Shown here one piece after another: positions 45,890 through 55,082 of a stretch of DNA of 64,000 bases; position 1 is the stretch's first letter, and every line of letters starts with the position of its first letter. The notes beneath the pieces are model-generated. The model did not search any database, had not been told where the DNA came from, and worked only from the letters and a program-made list of their open reading frames with translations. Location: contig NZ_BAABFL010000074.1 in the NCBI RefSeq assembly GCF_039540975.1, forward strand, positions 15,251 through 79,250. Direction: 5' to 3'. The stretch comes from Kistimonas scapharcae. GTDB taxonomy: Bacteria > Pseudomonadota > Gammaproteobacteria > Pseudomonadales > Endozoicomonadaceae. Both the position numbers and the translations under genes were made by a program.

Positions 45890-47632
45890 ATGAACGTGCT
45901 TAAAGTACTCGAACACCAGCTCACCCAGGCCCTTATCGCGGCCGGCGCCCCGGAAGGCAGCAATGCCATGGTTCGCACCAGCGCCCGTGCTCAATTTGGC
46001 GATTACCAGGCCAACGGCATCATGCCCGCTGCAAAAAAAATGGGCATGAATCCCCGTGAACTGGCACAGCAGGTCGTGGACAAACTGGAACTGGGCGGCA
46101 TCATCGAAAAGGCCGAAATCGCCGGCCCCGGTTTTATCAACCTTTTCATCAATGCCGGCTGGCTGGCGGGTGAACTGGACGGCTACAGCAAGGATCCCCG
46201 CGCCGGCGCAAGCGAAAGCGCAGAAAAACAGAACATTGTTGTGGACTACTCTGCTCCGAATGTTGCCAAGGAAATGCACGTTGGTCACCTGCGTTCCACG
46301 ATCATTGGTGACGCAGTGGTAAGAACCCTGGAATTTCTGGGGCACAACGTCGTCCGTGCCAACCACATCGGCGACTGGGGCACCCAGTTCGGCATGCTGA
46401 TTGCCCACCTGGAAGAACTGCAGAAAGAAAATCCGGAAATCATGTCTGCCGAACTGGCCGATCTGGAAGAGTTCTACCGGGAATCCAAGAAGCATTACGA
46501 CAGCAACCCGGAATTTGCCGAGCGCGCCCGTAACTACGTCGTCAAACTGCAGCGTGGTGACGAGTGGTGTCTGGAAATGTGGCAGAAACTGGTTGATGTC
46601 ACCCTGGAACAGAACCAGCGTAACTACGACCGTCTGAATGTCACCCTGACCCGTGAAGACGCCATGGGCGAAAGCATGTACAACGACATGCTGCCCGGCA
46701 TCATCCAGGATCTGGAAGCCAAAGGGCTGGCGGTGGAAGATCAGGGAGCCAAAGTCGTCTATCTGGACGAATTCAAGAACAAGGACGGCGACCCCATGGG
46801 CGTTATCGTCCAGAAGAAAGACGGTGGCTTCCTCTACACTACGACCGACATCGCCTGCGCCAAGTACCGCTACGAAACCCTGAACGCCAACCGGGTGCTG
46901 TATTACATCGACGCCCGCCAGGCCCAGCACCTGCAGCAGGCCTGGACCATTGTCCGCAAAGCCGGTTATGTGCCTGAATCGGTACCGCTGGAGCACCACG
47001 CGTTTGGCGTCATGCTGGGCAAGGATGGCAAACCGTTCAAGACCAGAAGCGGTGGCGTCGTCAAACTGTCGGAACTGCTGGACGAAGCCGAAGAGCGGGC
47101 AGCGCGCCTGATTGCCCAGAAAGGGGCTGACCTCACCGAAGAGCAGAAGGTAGAAGTCATCAAGGCCGTGGCCATGGGCGCGGTGAAATATTCCGACCTG
47201 TCCAAGAACCGGACCAGCGACTACATCTTTGACTGGGACAACATGCTGTCTTTCGAAGGCAACACAGCTCCCTACATGATGTATGCCTACACCCGGATTC
47301 GCAGCATCTTCCGCAAGGCGGGTGTCAATGAGTCCGACCTGACCGGCAACATCAGCCTGACTGAAGCCGAAGAGCGTGCACTGGCACTGAAGGTCATGCA
47401 GTTCAGCGAAACCATCGACACCGTCGTTCGTGAAGGCATGCCACACTTTATGTGTGCCTACCTGTACGATCTGGCAGGCGCGTTCATGAAATTCTATGAA
47501 GCCTGCCCGGTTAACAAGGCGGGTGTCGAAGAAGATGTACGGAACAGCCGACTACTGCTGTGTGCACTAACAGCCCGTGCTCTGAAACTGGGTCTGGGAC
47601 TGCTGGGTATCAATACTGTCGAACAGATGTAA
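45890..47632 (+). CDS. argS: Arginyl-tRNA synthetase
   Basis: Class I aminoacyl-tRNA synthetase, 580 residues. The N-terminal Add-1 domain (about 1-105) recognises the tRNA D-loop. The HIGH motif is HVGH at 130-133 (SAPNVAKEMHVGHLRST). As in many ArgRS proteins no canonical KMSK is present; the corresponding region is KTRSGGVVKLSELL. The anticodon-binding all-alpha domain ends in INTVEQM. Ribosome site AAGGA. A 591-residue antisense frame across this gene is a codon-bias shadow. Confidence 0.97.
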   Translation: MNVLKVLEHQLTQALIAAGAPEGSNAMVRTSARAQFGDYQANGIMPAAKKMGMNPRELAQQVVDKLELGGIIEKAEIAGPGFINLFINAGWLAGELDGYSKDPRAGASESAEKQNIVVDYSAPNVAKEMHVGHLRSTIIGDAVVRTLEFLGHNVVRANHIGDWGTQFGMLIAHLEELQKENPEIMSAELADLEEFYRESKKHYDSNPEFAERARNYVVKLQRGDEWCLEMWQKLVDVTLEQNQRNYDRLNVTLTREDAMGESMYNDMLPGIIQDLEAKGLAVEDQGAKVVYLDEFKNKDGDPMGVIVQKKDGGFLYTTTDIACAKYRYETLNANRVLYYIDARQAQHLQQAWTIVRKAGYVPESVPLEHHAFGVMLGKDGKPFKTRSGGVVKLSELLDEAEERAARLIAQKGADLTEEQKVEVIKAVAMGAVKYSDLSKNRTSDYIFDWDNMLSFEGNTAPYMMYAYTRIRSIFRKAGVNESDLTGNISLTEAEERALALKVMQFSETIDTVVREGMPHFMCAYLYDLAGAFMKFYEACPVNKAGVEEDVRNSRLLLCALTARALKLGLGLLGINTVEQM

Positions 47633-47640
47633 CCTGTAAC

Positions 47641-47676
47641 AATAAACAACGGCAGCTTTCGCTGCCGTTGTTTATT
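47641..47676. terminator. Strong bidirectional terminator between argS and the PilJ-N-type gene
   Basis: A 16-bp perfect stem: 47641-47656 with 47661-47676, loop TTTC. A/T-rich outer ends (AATAAACAAC with GTTGTTTATT) supply U tracts both ways. The right edge coincides with the stop codon of the convergent gene. Confidence 0.9.
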
Positions 47677-48473
47677 TACAGATCCGCATTTGCCTGCCGC
47701 TGTGACTCCATCAGCGCCTCATAGTCGCCCGTCAACTCATTCATTTTTCGCAGAATGGATTCCGTCGTCACCGAAATCACCGTCGGGACATAACGCCCTT
47801 CCTTCTCACCTTTGAATCCAGCCTTGGAAAACTGCCACTGCGCCTGCACCTTGGTCAGTTTCTTCTGGATCATGGCACTGTTTTCCGGTGCTGCACGAAG
47901 AAACTGCAGCGATTCATCGAAAAGTGTAATCGAATCGTGCAATTCCCCGTGAATCTCCTCAGCATCCACTCCCCAGGCCATCGCCATGTAGCGGGCCGCA
48001 ATGCGCTGGGACAACATTCGCTGCCGACCGGAGACATTGACCAGTTTTGCGTTATTGCCACCAGCATGCTGCTGAATCAACGTCACTACATCATTCGACA
48101 ATGTCAGGAGTTCATTGCTTTTTCTCAAGACCCAGATTGCATCCTGCCTATCAGGCGTCGCCAGTGCCTGTACCCGATACTGCTGCCAGACCTCCTCTAC
48201 CCGAGCCAGCCTATCACGGATTTTCTGTGTCGGCGCATAATCAGACAACTCAAGAAACTGTTGCTCAAACAGGGCAATACTGGCATCCAGCTGTTTCTGC
48301 GCCACCTCAGTGTTTACACCGGCTCCCAGCATCAGGTAATTCTTCACGATCCGCTGTGACAACATCCGCTGCCGCCCCGATTTGTTCACTGCCTCAGCAT
48401 CCGTCAACACCGCCTCAACCGGCAATGATGTCGCCAGCAGCATAATCAAAAACAATGCAGGTAATCGGCCCAT
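47676..48473 (-). CDS. Free-standing periplasmic protein with two PilJ/NarX-type N-terminal domains
   Basis: Role unknown. The ATG at 48473 has AGGA 7 bases upstream (265 residues); an ATG at 48479 is also in frame. A signal peptide (about 1-21) leads into two repeats, each opening with the same SGRQRMLSQR motif (about 32-41 and 148-157) followed by helices. This is the sensor domain of PilJ-type chemotaxis transducers, and it resembles the nitrate-binding P-box of NarX/NarQ. Here no transmembrane, HAMP or signalling part follows, so it is a soluble or peripheral periplasmic binding or helper protein. It is monocistronic. Confidence 0.8.
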   Translation of the reverse strand: MGRLPALFLIMLLATSLPVEAVLTDAEAVNKSGRQRMLSQRIVKNYLMLGAGVNTEVAQKQLDASIALFEQQFLELSDYAPTQKIRDRLARVEEVWQQYRVQALATPDRQDAIWVLRKSNELLTLSNDVVTLIQQHAGGNNAKLVNVSGRQRMLSQRIAARYMAMAWGVDAEEIHGELHDSITLFDESLQFLRAAPENSAMIQKKLTKVQAQWQFSKAGFKGEKEGRYVPTVISVTTESILRKMNELTGDYEALMESQRQANADL

Positions 48474-48711
48474 CAACATATCCTTCCCCTATACAATTCC
48501 TGTCGCATACTCGCAATGCCTAAGCAACATGTACGCCACATAAATAATCAGTCAAAGAAAGGCTGTTACGTTTTATCAAACAAAAATTGGCTCAAAACGG
48601 GTCAACAAAGCACGCGCCATGCACCGATTTGATGCACAAAACATACAAAAATGGTGAGACAAAGGGGACAGGGGATTGGATATTCGTAATAAGCAAAAGG
48701 CGATAAAAGCG

Positions 48712-48744
48712 TCGGGAGCCTGCACTATACACGTCGACTCCCGA
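48712..48744 (-). terminator. Candidate terminator of pip-dtd
   Basis: TCGGGAG (48712-48718) pairs with CTCCCGA (48738-48744), 19-base loop. Leftward the stem is followed by CGCTTTTATC. It lies about 10 bases past the dtd stop. Confidence 0.5.
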
Positions 48745-48754
48745 AATAAAATCT

Positions 48755-49192
48755 TTAAACGTCCAACATAAACGTTACCGGTCCATCATTGAGCAAGCTG
48801 ACTTTCATATCCGCACCAAAAACGCCGGTAGCAACATCAGGGTGCCGCAGCTGGGCCTGCTTAACGAAATATTCATATAACGCATTCCCTTTCTCCGGTG
48901 TTGCCCCGGAACTGAAACTGGGTCGCAACCCTTTGCAGGTATCGGCAACCAAGGTGAACTGGGAGACAACCAGAAGCCCGCCGCCGGTATCCGCCAAGCT
49001 CAGATTCATCTTGCCATTGTCGTCGGAAAAGACCCGGTAACGCAGAACACGATCCAGTAACTTGTCCGCTTTCTGTTCATCGTCGTCTTTTTCCACCCCT
49101 AACAGCAGCAGCAATCCTGCATCAATCGCTCCCACTGTTTCACCCGCCACAACCACATTTGCGTGGCTGACACGCTGAATCAACCCTTTCAT
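48755..49192 (-). CDS. dtd: D-aminoacyl-tRNA deacylase
   Basis: Removes D-amino acids mischarged onto tRNA. The 145-residue protein has the two family signatures: SQFTLVADTCKGLRPSF (about 78-94) and the C-terminal NDGPVTFMLDV, whose Gly-cisPro pair gives chiral selection. It follows pip by 12 bases on the same strand, so they probably form an operon. Confidence 0.96.
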   Translation of the reverse strand: MKGLIQRVSHANVVVAGETVGAIDAGLLLLLGVEKDDDEQKADKLLDRVLRYRVFSDDNGKMNLSLADTGGGLLVVSQFTLVADTCKGLRPSFSSGATPEKGNALYEYFVKQAQLRHPDVATGVFGADMKVSLLNDGPVTFMLDV

Positions 49193-49204
49193 AACTGCCT
49201 TATA

Positions 49205-50182
49205 TCAAGAGGTTTTATCCAGACCAAACTCTTTGCCGAATCGTTTGCCCATTTCATCGGTCGCCCTGACCAATGCATCACGAATGCCGGCTTCCTTGGC
49301 CGAGTGTCCGGCATCCCGCACAATGTGGAGCTCGGCTTCCAGCCAATGTTGCTGCAATGTCTGCGCATTCTCGAGCGGGTATACCATATCGTAACGGCCG
49401 TGGACAATAATCCCGGGAATACTGGAAATAGCCTGACACTGTTCAAGAATTTCGTTTTCCTGAATGAACGCCTTATTGATCATATAGTGGGAAGCGATAC
49501 GGGCCATGGCCAGAGCGCGATGCGGATCTGAAAAACCATCCAGCACTTCCTGACTGGGACGCAGTGTTGCACAATGCCCTTCCCACAGACACCAGGCCTT
49601 GGCAGCTGCCATTCTGGCCAGCTCATCGGTTCCTGTCAGCCGTGCATAGAAAGCGCTCAGCATATCGCCACGCTCCGCTTCAGGAATAGGCTGGGCAAAT
49701 GTTTGCCAGTAATCGGGGAACACCCGGTTGGCACCATCTCGGTAAAGCCAACTGATATCCCGCTCACGCGCCAGCCAGATACCACGCAACACCATGGCCA
49801 ATACCTTCTCCGGGTGCTGAATGGCATACAACAGTGCAAGCGTTGATCCCCAGGAACCACCGAACAACATCCACTTATCGACTTTAAGGAATGCACGAAT
49901 CGCTTCCATGTCTTCCAGCAAATTCGCCGTAGTATTGTTTTCCAGTTCACCGTAGGGGCGGGAACGACCGCAGCCGCGTTGATCAAACGCAATGATGCGG
50001 TACAGGTTGGGATCAAAAAAACGTCGGGTATGTTTATCACAGGAACCGCCCGGGCCTCCATGCAGGTAGAGCACCGGAATCCCCTCCGGATTACCACTCT
50101 CTTCAAGATACAGTTCATGATGGCCGGAAACCGGCAGGATATGACGGGCGTAGGGTTTTATGGCCGGGTAAAGCGTCAGCAT
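49205..50182 (-). CDS. pip: Prolyl aminopeptidase (proline iminopeptidase)
   Basis: Alpha/beta-hydrolase that removes N-terminal proline. The 325-residue S33-family protein has the oxyanion motif HGGPGG (41-46), the nucleophile Ser110 in GGSWGS, and the C-terminal VRDAGHSA His segment. Ribosome site AAGGA is 7 bases before the ATG. First gene of pip-dtd. Confidence 0.95.
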   Translation of the reverse strand: MLTLYPAIKPYARHILPVSGHHELYLEESGNPEGIPVLYLHGGPGGSCDKHTRRFFDPNLYRIIAFDQRGCGRSRPYGELENNTTANLLEDMEAIRAFLKVDKWMLFGGSWGSTLALLYAIQHPEKVLAMVLRGIWLARERDISWLYRDGANRVFPDYWQTFAQPIPEAERGDMLSAFYARLTGTDELARMAAAKAWCLWEGHCATLRPSQEVLDGFSDPHRALAMARIASHYMINKAFIQENEILEQCQAISSIPGIIVHGRYDMVYPLENAQTLQQHWLEAELHIVRDAGHSAKEAGIRDALVRATDEMGKRFGKEFGLDKTS

Positions 50183-50377
50183 CGGATATCCTTTGTCATG
50201 ACACAGGCAACTGTCAGCTCACTGAACAATGATCATAACAGCCAGATTAAAAGTACCAGTGTCTAACATTAACCCTATTCAGAGTGGGAATAAAGCCAAC
50301 AGAAACACGGCTTTTACGCCATGACAGACTACCAGAAGTGCGCACACTCGCTGCCAGTCTGTAAAGACATCCTGTCG

Positions 50378-50406
50378 TGGCCACACACTTAATCCGTGTG
50401 TGGCCA
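50378..50406 (-). terminator. Hairpin downstream of typA without T tract
   Basis: TGGCCACACAC (50378-50388) pairs with GTGTGTGGCCA (50396-50406), 7-base loop. It starts 28 bases past the typA stop. No T run follows leftward. Confidence 0.5.
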
Positions 50407-50434
50407 ATCAAACAACTACAGACAGTCGATTCCC

Positions 50435-52246
50435 TTATTTCTTGGAAGAACGACGACGCTCTACTTCTGTCAGCAGTTTCTTACGCAGACGAATGGATTC
50501 CGGTGTTACTTCCACCAGTTCGTCATCATCAATAAATTCCAGCGCCTGTTCCAGCGTGTGGCGAATCGGCGGGGTCAGCATGATGTTTTCATCGGAACCG
50601 GAAGCCCGGACGTTGGTCAGCTGCTTGGCCTTGGTCGGGTTTACCGTGAGGTCATTTTCGCGGCTATGCAGACCGATAATCTGGCCTTCATACACCTCAA
50701 CGTTCGGGTTGATAAACAGGCGACCACGATCCTGCAGGTTCCACAGCGCGTAACCCAGTGCCTTACCCTTAACCATGGACACCAGAACACCGTTCTTGCG
50801 GTGTGCCACCCTGCCATCTTTGACCGGGCCATAGTGGTCAAAGATATGAGTCAGGATGCCACTACCGGAAGTCATGGTCATGAACTGGGAACGGAAACCG
50901 ATCAGGCCACGGGCCGGCATGATGAAATCCATGCGGGTACGACCCTTGCCATCCGGCACCATGTTTTTCAGTTCCGCTTTACGCAGACCCATTTCTTCCA
51001 TGATGGAGCCCTGGTGCTGATCTTCCACATCAATGACGACCTGCTCGAACGGCTCATGGGCAACGCCGTCAATTTGCCTGATGACGACTTCTGGACGGGA
51101 GACGCCCAGCTCATAGCCTTCACGACGCATGGTCTCAATCAATACGGACAGGTGCAGCTCGCCTCGACCAGAAACGATGAATTTGTCGGCATCATCGCCC
51201 TGCTCAACGCGCAACGCCACGTTGTGCAGCAGTTCACGCTCCAGGCGATCCTTGATGTTCCGGGATGTGACAAACTTGCCTTCCTGACCCGCAAACGGTG
51301 AATCATTGACCTGGAAGGTCATGCTGACAGTGGGCTCATCCACGGTCAGTGGCTTCATCTGCTCTGGGTGATCCGGATCACACAGGGTGTCAGAGATATT
51401 CAGGTTATCGATACCGGTGATACAGATAATGTCACCCGCTCGCGCCTGCTCAACATCAACACGCTCAAGGCCCAGATGGCCCATCACTTTCAGAATACGG
51501 GCATTACGCGCCTTGCCGTCACGCTCAATCAGACGTACCGGGGTATTGGTACCGACAACGCCGCGGCTGACCCGACCGATACCGATAACGCCAACGTAGC
51601 TGTTGTAATCCAGGGCGCTGATCTGCATCTGGAAAGGACCGTCACGGTTAACATCCGGCGCCGGCACCTTATCCACGATCATCTCGAACAGAGGTGTCAT
51701 GTCCTCAGACATTTCATCTGGATCGTGACCTGCAACGCCATTCAGGGCGGATGCATAGATAACCGGGAAATCCAGCTGTTCATCGGTCGCACCCAGGCGG
51801 TCAAACAGATCGAAAACCTGGTCAATAACCCAATCCGGACGCGCGCCGGGACGGTCCACCTTGTTCACGACGACAATGGGGCTCAGGCCCTGTTCAAAGG
51901 CCTTCTGGGTCACAAATCGGGTCTGTGGCATGGGACCATCTACGGCATCCACCAGCAACAGGACGGAATCCACCATGGACAGCACACGCTCAACCTCACC
52001 ACCGAAATCGGCGTGTCCAGGTGTGTCAACGATATTGATGTGGTAATCCTGCCAGTTGATCGCGGTGTTCTTGGCCAGGATGGTGATGCCACGTTCCCGT
52101 TCCTGGTCATTGGAATCCATGATGCGCTCAGCATCCTGATCCTTCCGGCCCAGGGTGCCGGACTGCTGCAGCAGTTTGTCGACCAGCGTTGTCTTGCCGT
52201 GGTCAACGTGCGCGATAATCGCGATATTTCTCAGTTTCTCAATCAC
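50435..52246 (-). CDS. typA: Ribosome-associated GTPase TypA/BipA
   Basis: Translational GTPase involved in ribosome assembly and stress or cold adaptation. The 603-residue protein starts from a GTG at 52246 with GAGG 7 bases upstream. G1 is AHVDHGKTTL (12-21), with DTPGHADFGGEV (G3) and NKVDRPGARP (G4). EF-G-like domains III and V and the TypA-specific C-terminal domain follow, ending in a basic tail. Two long antisense frames over this gene are shadows. Confidence 0.97.
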   Translation of the reverse strand: MIEKLRNIAIIAHVDHGKTTLVDKLLQQSGTLGRKDQDAERIMDSNDQERERGITILAKNTAINWQDYHINIVDTPGHADFGGEVERVLSMVDSVLLLVDAVDGPMPQTRFVTQKAFEQGLSPIVVVNKVDRPGARPDWVIDQVFDLFDRLGATDEQLDFPVIYASALNGVAGHDPDEMSEDMTPLFEMIVDKVPAPDVNRDGPFQMQISALDYNSYVGVIGIGRVSRGVVGTNTPVRLIERDGKARNARILKVMGHLGLERVDVEQARAGDIICITGIDNLNISDTLCDPDHPEQMKPLTVDEPTVSMTFQVNDSPFAGQEGKFVTSRNIKDRLERELLHNVALRVEQGDDADKFIVSGRGELHLSVLIETMRREGYELGVSRPEVVIRQIDGVAHEPFEQVVIDVEDQHQGSIMEEMGLRKAELKNMVPDGKGRTRMDFIMPARGLIGFRSQFMTMTSGSGILTHIFDHYGPVKDGRVAHRKNGVLVSMVKGKALGYALWNLQDRGRLFINPNVEVYEGQIIGLHSRENDLTVNPTKAKQLTNVRASGSDENIMLTPPIRHTLEQALEFIDDDELVEVTPESIRLRKKLLTEVERRRSSKK

Positions 52247-52316
52247 AATGATGCCTCAAGCTCTCAAAAAATAGTCTGTTTTGTTATATCTGACCGGTTA
52301 ATCACCTGCTCTTCGA

Positions 52317-52967
52317 TCAGACGTGCAGCACTTTCCCTAGCGCCGCCTGAAAATCATCCGATCGGCCGGAGGCCTCACAATAAGCCTCAATCAGCCGTTT
52401 TCTCAGGGTAGAATTCAACAACCCCATATCGACCTTGGAACGCGCCAGATGGTGAAAGTTGCGTAATGCACGCCGTGGCCCCAATGACAACCGGCCACAA
52501 CTCATATCTGCGATATCAATCAGCCCTAACCCCCGATCGGGGGTCAGCAGCACATTCCCCAGATGCAGGGAACGAAAGTAAACGCCTTTTTCATGCAGTC
52601 GGGCAATGAACTGCCCCAACTGCCGCATCAATCCCGACGAATCACCCGTCGCATCTTTCAGCACTTTACGCAGTGTTTCCCCTGCCAGCGGCTGGTAATG
52701 CACCGCCGTTCGCCGGACGGAAGGGATGCGATAATTATCGATAATCGTGACAGAGGGAATCCCCCTTTCGGCAAGCAACCCGGCATTAAGGGTAAATCGC
52801 GTCGAATAGGGAAAGACCAATGCCGATGACAGCAACCGCTTCCGCCGGAACAATTTCAGGAATGAACCGTCGTTCAACAGCAGTACCTTATCGCCAAATC
52901 CATCCGCTTCAATGACGCGGGCGCCATCCCTGAGGGTGGAGTACTCCTGTTCTGTCAGCGTGCGCAT
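52317..52967 (-). CDS. Kinase-like protein of the LPS/toluene-tolerance type
   Basis: The 216-residue protein has a small kinase-like fold related to Kdo-kinase/RIO-type LPS sugar kinases. Visible are a catalytic-loop-like segment FRSLHLGNVLL (131-141) with Ser133, His135 and Asn138, and a DFG-like DIAD at 151-154. The usual catalytic Asp of the HxD loop appears to be Ser here; I recall the same FRSLHLGNV wording in pseudomonad relatives, so it is probably a family trait rather than decay. It is divergent from msbA in the LPS gene neighbourhood, so a role in envelope sugar phosphorylation is a reasonable inference. Confidence 0.7.
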   Translation of the reverse strand: MRTLTEQEYSTLRDGARVIEADGFGDKVLLLNDGSFLKLFRRKRLLSSALVFPYSTRFTLNAGLLAERGIPSVTIIDNYRIPSVRRTAVHYQPLAGETLRKVLKDATGDSSGLMRQLGQFIARLHEKGVYFRSLHLGNVLLTPDRGLGLIDIADMSCGRLSLGPRRALRNFHHLARSKVDMGLLNSTLRKRLIEAYCEASGRSDDFQAALGKVLHV

Positions 52968-53182
52968 GCAATTTCCGGGTTCTGTATCGATCAGTTTCTG
53001 GCCATAACTATGACCCCAAGGGGCGGCAATTCTATTAGACTGGCACCACCTTGGAAAGATTATGTTAATATTGCGCGATTATGCTGCCCGAATTCTGTAT
53101 CGGGCTCACTGTAAAAACCTCCATGTTTTTCCGTTTGCAGACCATGACAAGGCCTGCAACAACCGAAAAAAGGTCACGATGT

Positions 53183-55030
53183 ATGACAGACCCAATCCGA
53201 AATGATCAGGGGGGCCTCCGGGTTTACCTGCGTCTGCTCGGTTATGTTCGCCCCTACTGGCATGTTTTTGCCCTGAGCATACTCGGCTATATGATGTTTG
53301 CCGCCAGCCAGCCCATGTTCCCGAAACTGGTGGACTATTTCATCCGGGCGCTGGATGTGAATGATCACAACCCGGTCATCTTGCCCCTGCTGGGCAGTTT
53401 TGACAAAAGCGCTCTGGTCTGGTTTGTTCCCATTGGCGTGTTGTTTATCGGAATTTTCCGCGGGATCGGCTCATTCCTCGGCAGTTATTTCCTGGCCAAG
53501 GTGTCCCTGGGTGTGGTCAATGACCTGAGGATATCCCTTTTCAACCGTCTGGTGCTGTTACCCAACACCTATTTTGACAACAACAATTCCGGCCACCTGA
53601 TTTCCCGGATCATCTATAACGTCAACATGGTCACCGGTGCTGCGACCGATGCCATCAAGGTCGTCTTCCGCGAGGGTATGACCGTCATCGCGCTGCTGGG
53701 CTTCCTGTTCTGGACCAACTGGCGCCTGACCATGGTCTTTGTGGCCGTTGCGCCCATCATCGCGATCGTTGTCGGTCTCACCGGGAAGAAATTCCGCAAG
53801 CTGAGCAAAAAACTCCAGACTTCTATGGGGGATGTCACTCATATCGCGTCTGAAACCATCAGCGGTTACCGCGTCGTTCGCGGCTTTGGCGGCGAAACCT
53901 ACGAACAGCAACGCTTTAGAAATGCCAGCTATCGCAATACTAATCAGGGTTTGAAACTGGTGAAGGTGTCAGCTATCCACACCCCCACCCTGCAGTTCCT
54001 GGTTCTGTCCGCATTATCGATTCTCATGTACATCATCCTGTACATGAAAAGCTCCGGCGCAATTACGACGTCATTCAGCGAGCTGGTTGCCTTCATTACC
54101 GCTGCCGGTCTGCTACCCAAACCTATTCGTCAGCTTAGTGAAGTAAACGCCAATATCCAGAAAGGTATTGCCGCCGCCCAGAGCATCTTCGAACAGGTAG
54201 ATGAACCCACCGAACCGGATACGGGCACATTCACAACAGACCGTGTTGAAGGCCGCATTGAATTCCGGAACCTTGGTTTTACCTACCCGGCAGCGGATCG
54301 CCCTGCATTAACCAATCTTAATCTCACCATTGAACCGGGACAGACCGTCGCCCTCGTTGGCCGCTCCGGTAGCGGCAAGACGACCCTGGCCAATCTTCTG
54401 CCCCGTTTCTATGGGCATACCGAAGGCGATATCCTGCTGGACGGCCGCCCACTGGGCGAATACACCCTGCGCAACCTACGCAGCCATATCGCGCTGGTGA
54501 CTCAGCATGTGACGCTGTTTAACGACACCATTGCTCGCAACATCGCCTACGGCGATCTGCAGGATATGGACGAGGAAGATATTCGTCTGGCGGCCAAAGC
54601 AGCCTACGCCATGGAGTTTGTCGATAACCTGCCGGAAGGGCTGCATACCCTGGTGGGTGAAAACGGCGTACTGCTCTCTGGCGGCCAGCGCCAGCGGCTG
54701 GCGATTGCCCGGGCCATCCTGAAAGATGCGCCGGTACTGATTCTGGACGAAGCCACATCCGCCCTGGACACCGAATCTGAGCGTCACATTCAGGCCGCCC
54801 TGGATGAAGTGATGAAGGGCCGTACCACCTTGGTCATCGCCCACCGCCTTTCCACCATCGAGAATGCCGACGTCATCTTGGTCATGGATAAGGGGCAGAT
54901 TGTGGAAAGTGGCAACCATTCCGAGCTGCTGGCCAAAGACGGCGCCTACGCCCGACTCTATCGCATGCAGTTCCGTGAACAGGCGGAAAAAACACTGGAC
55001 AACGAACCCGTCACCCTGGTTGAAGCCTGA
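53183..55030 (+). CDS. msbA: Lipid A export ABC transporter MsbA
   Basis: Flips lipid A-core across the inner membrane. The ATG at 53183 (AAGGT ribosome site) gives 615 residues; the frame upstream to 53081 is not family-like. Six transmembrane helices fill the first about 330 residues. The ATPase domain has Walker A GRSGSGKT (393-400), signature LSGGQRQRLA, Walker B LILDEATSALD and switch HRLST. hldE follows by 52 bases. Confidence 0.96.
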   Translation: MTDPIRNDQGGLRVYLRLLGYVRPYWHVFALSILGYMMFAASQPMFPKLVDYFIRALDVNDHNPVILPLLGSFDKSALVWFVPIGVLFIGIFRGIGSFLGSYFLAKVSLGVVNDLRISLFNRLVLLPNTYFDNNNSGHLISRIIYNVNMVTGAATDAIKVVFREGMTVIALLGFLFWTNWRLTMVFVAVAPIIAIVVGLTGKKFRKLSKKLQTSMGDVTHIASETISGYRVVRGFGGETYEQQRFRNASYRNTNQGLKLVKVSAIHTPTLQFLVLSALSILMYIILYMKSSGAITTSFSELVAFITAAGLLPKPIRQLSEVNANIQKGIAAAQSIFEQVDEPTEPDTGTFTTDRVEGRIEFRNLGFTYPAADRPALTNLNLTIEPGQTVALVGRSGSGKTTLANLLPRFYGHTEGDILLDGRPLGEYTLRNLRSHIALVTQHVTLFNDTIARNIAYGDLQDMDEEDIRLAAKAAYAMEFVDNLPEGLHTLVGENGVLLSGGQRQRLAIARAILKDAPVLILDEATSALDTESERHIQAALDEVMKGRTTLVIAHRLSTIENADVILVMDKGQIVESGNHSELLAKDGAYARLYRMQFREQAEKTLDNEPVTLVEA

Positions 55031-55082
55031 AATAAGCCGCAACTATTGACTGGAAATGACAGACAGGAAACCCCGGATACCC

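Noticed and set aside
46030..46040. Run of eight A in argS as a possible slippage site
   Set aside because: It encodes AAKK in frame within a full-length conserved protein; nothing suggests programmed frameshifting.
45671..47446. 591-residue open frame antisense to argS
   Set aside because: It mirrors argS codon bias, has no ribosome site or family character, and argS is certain. Long antisense shadows are expected over GC-rich third positions.
50396..52411. Two long frames (301 and 347 residues) antisense to typA
   Set aside because: Both lie over the well-identified typA gene and read as low-complexity shadow sequence.
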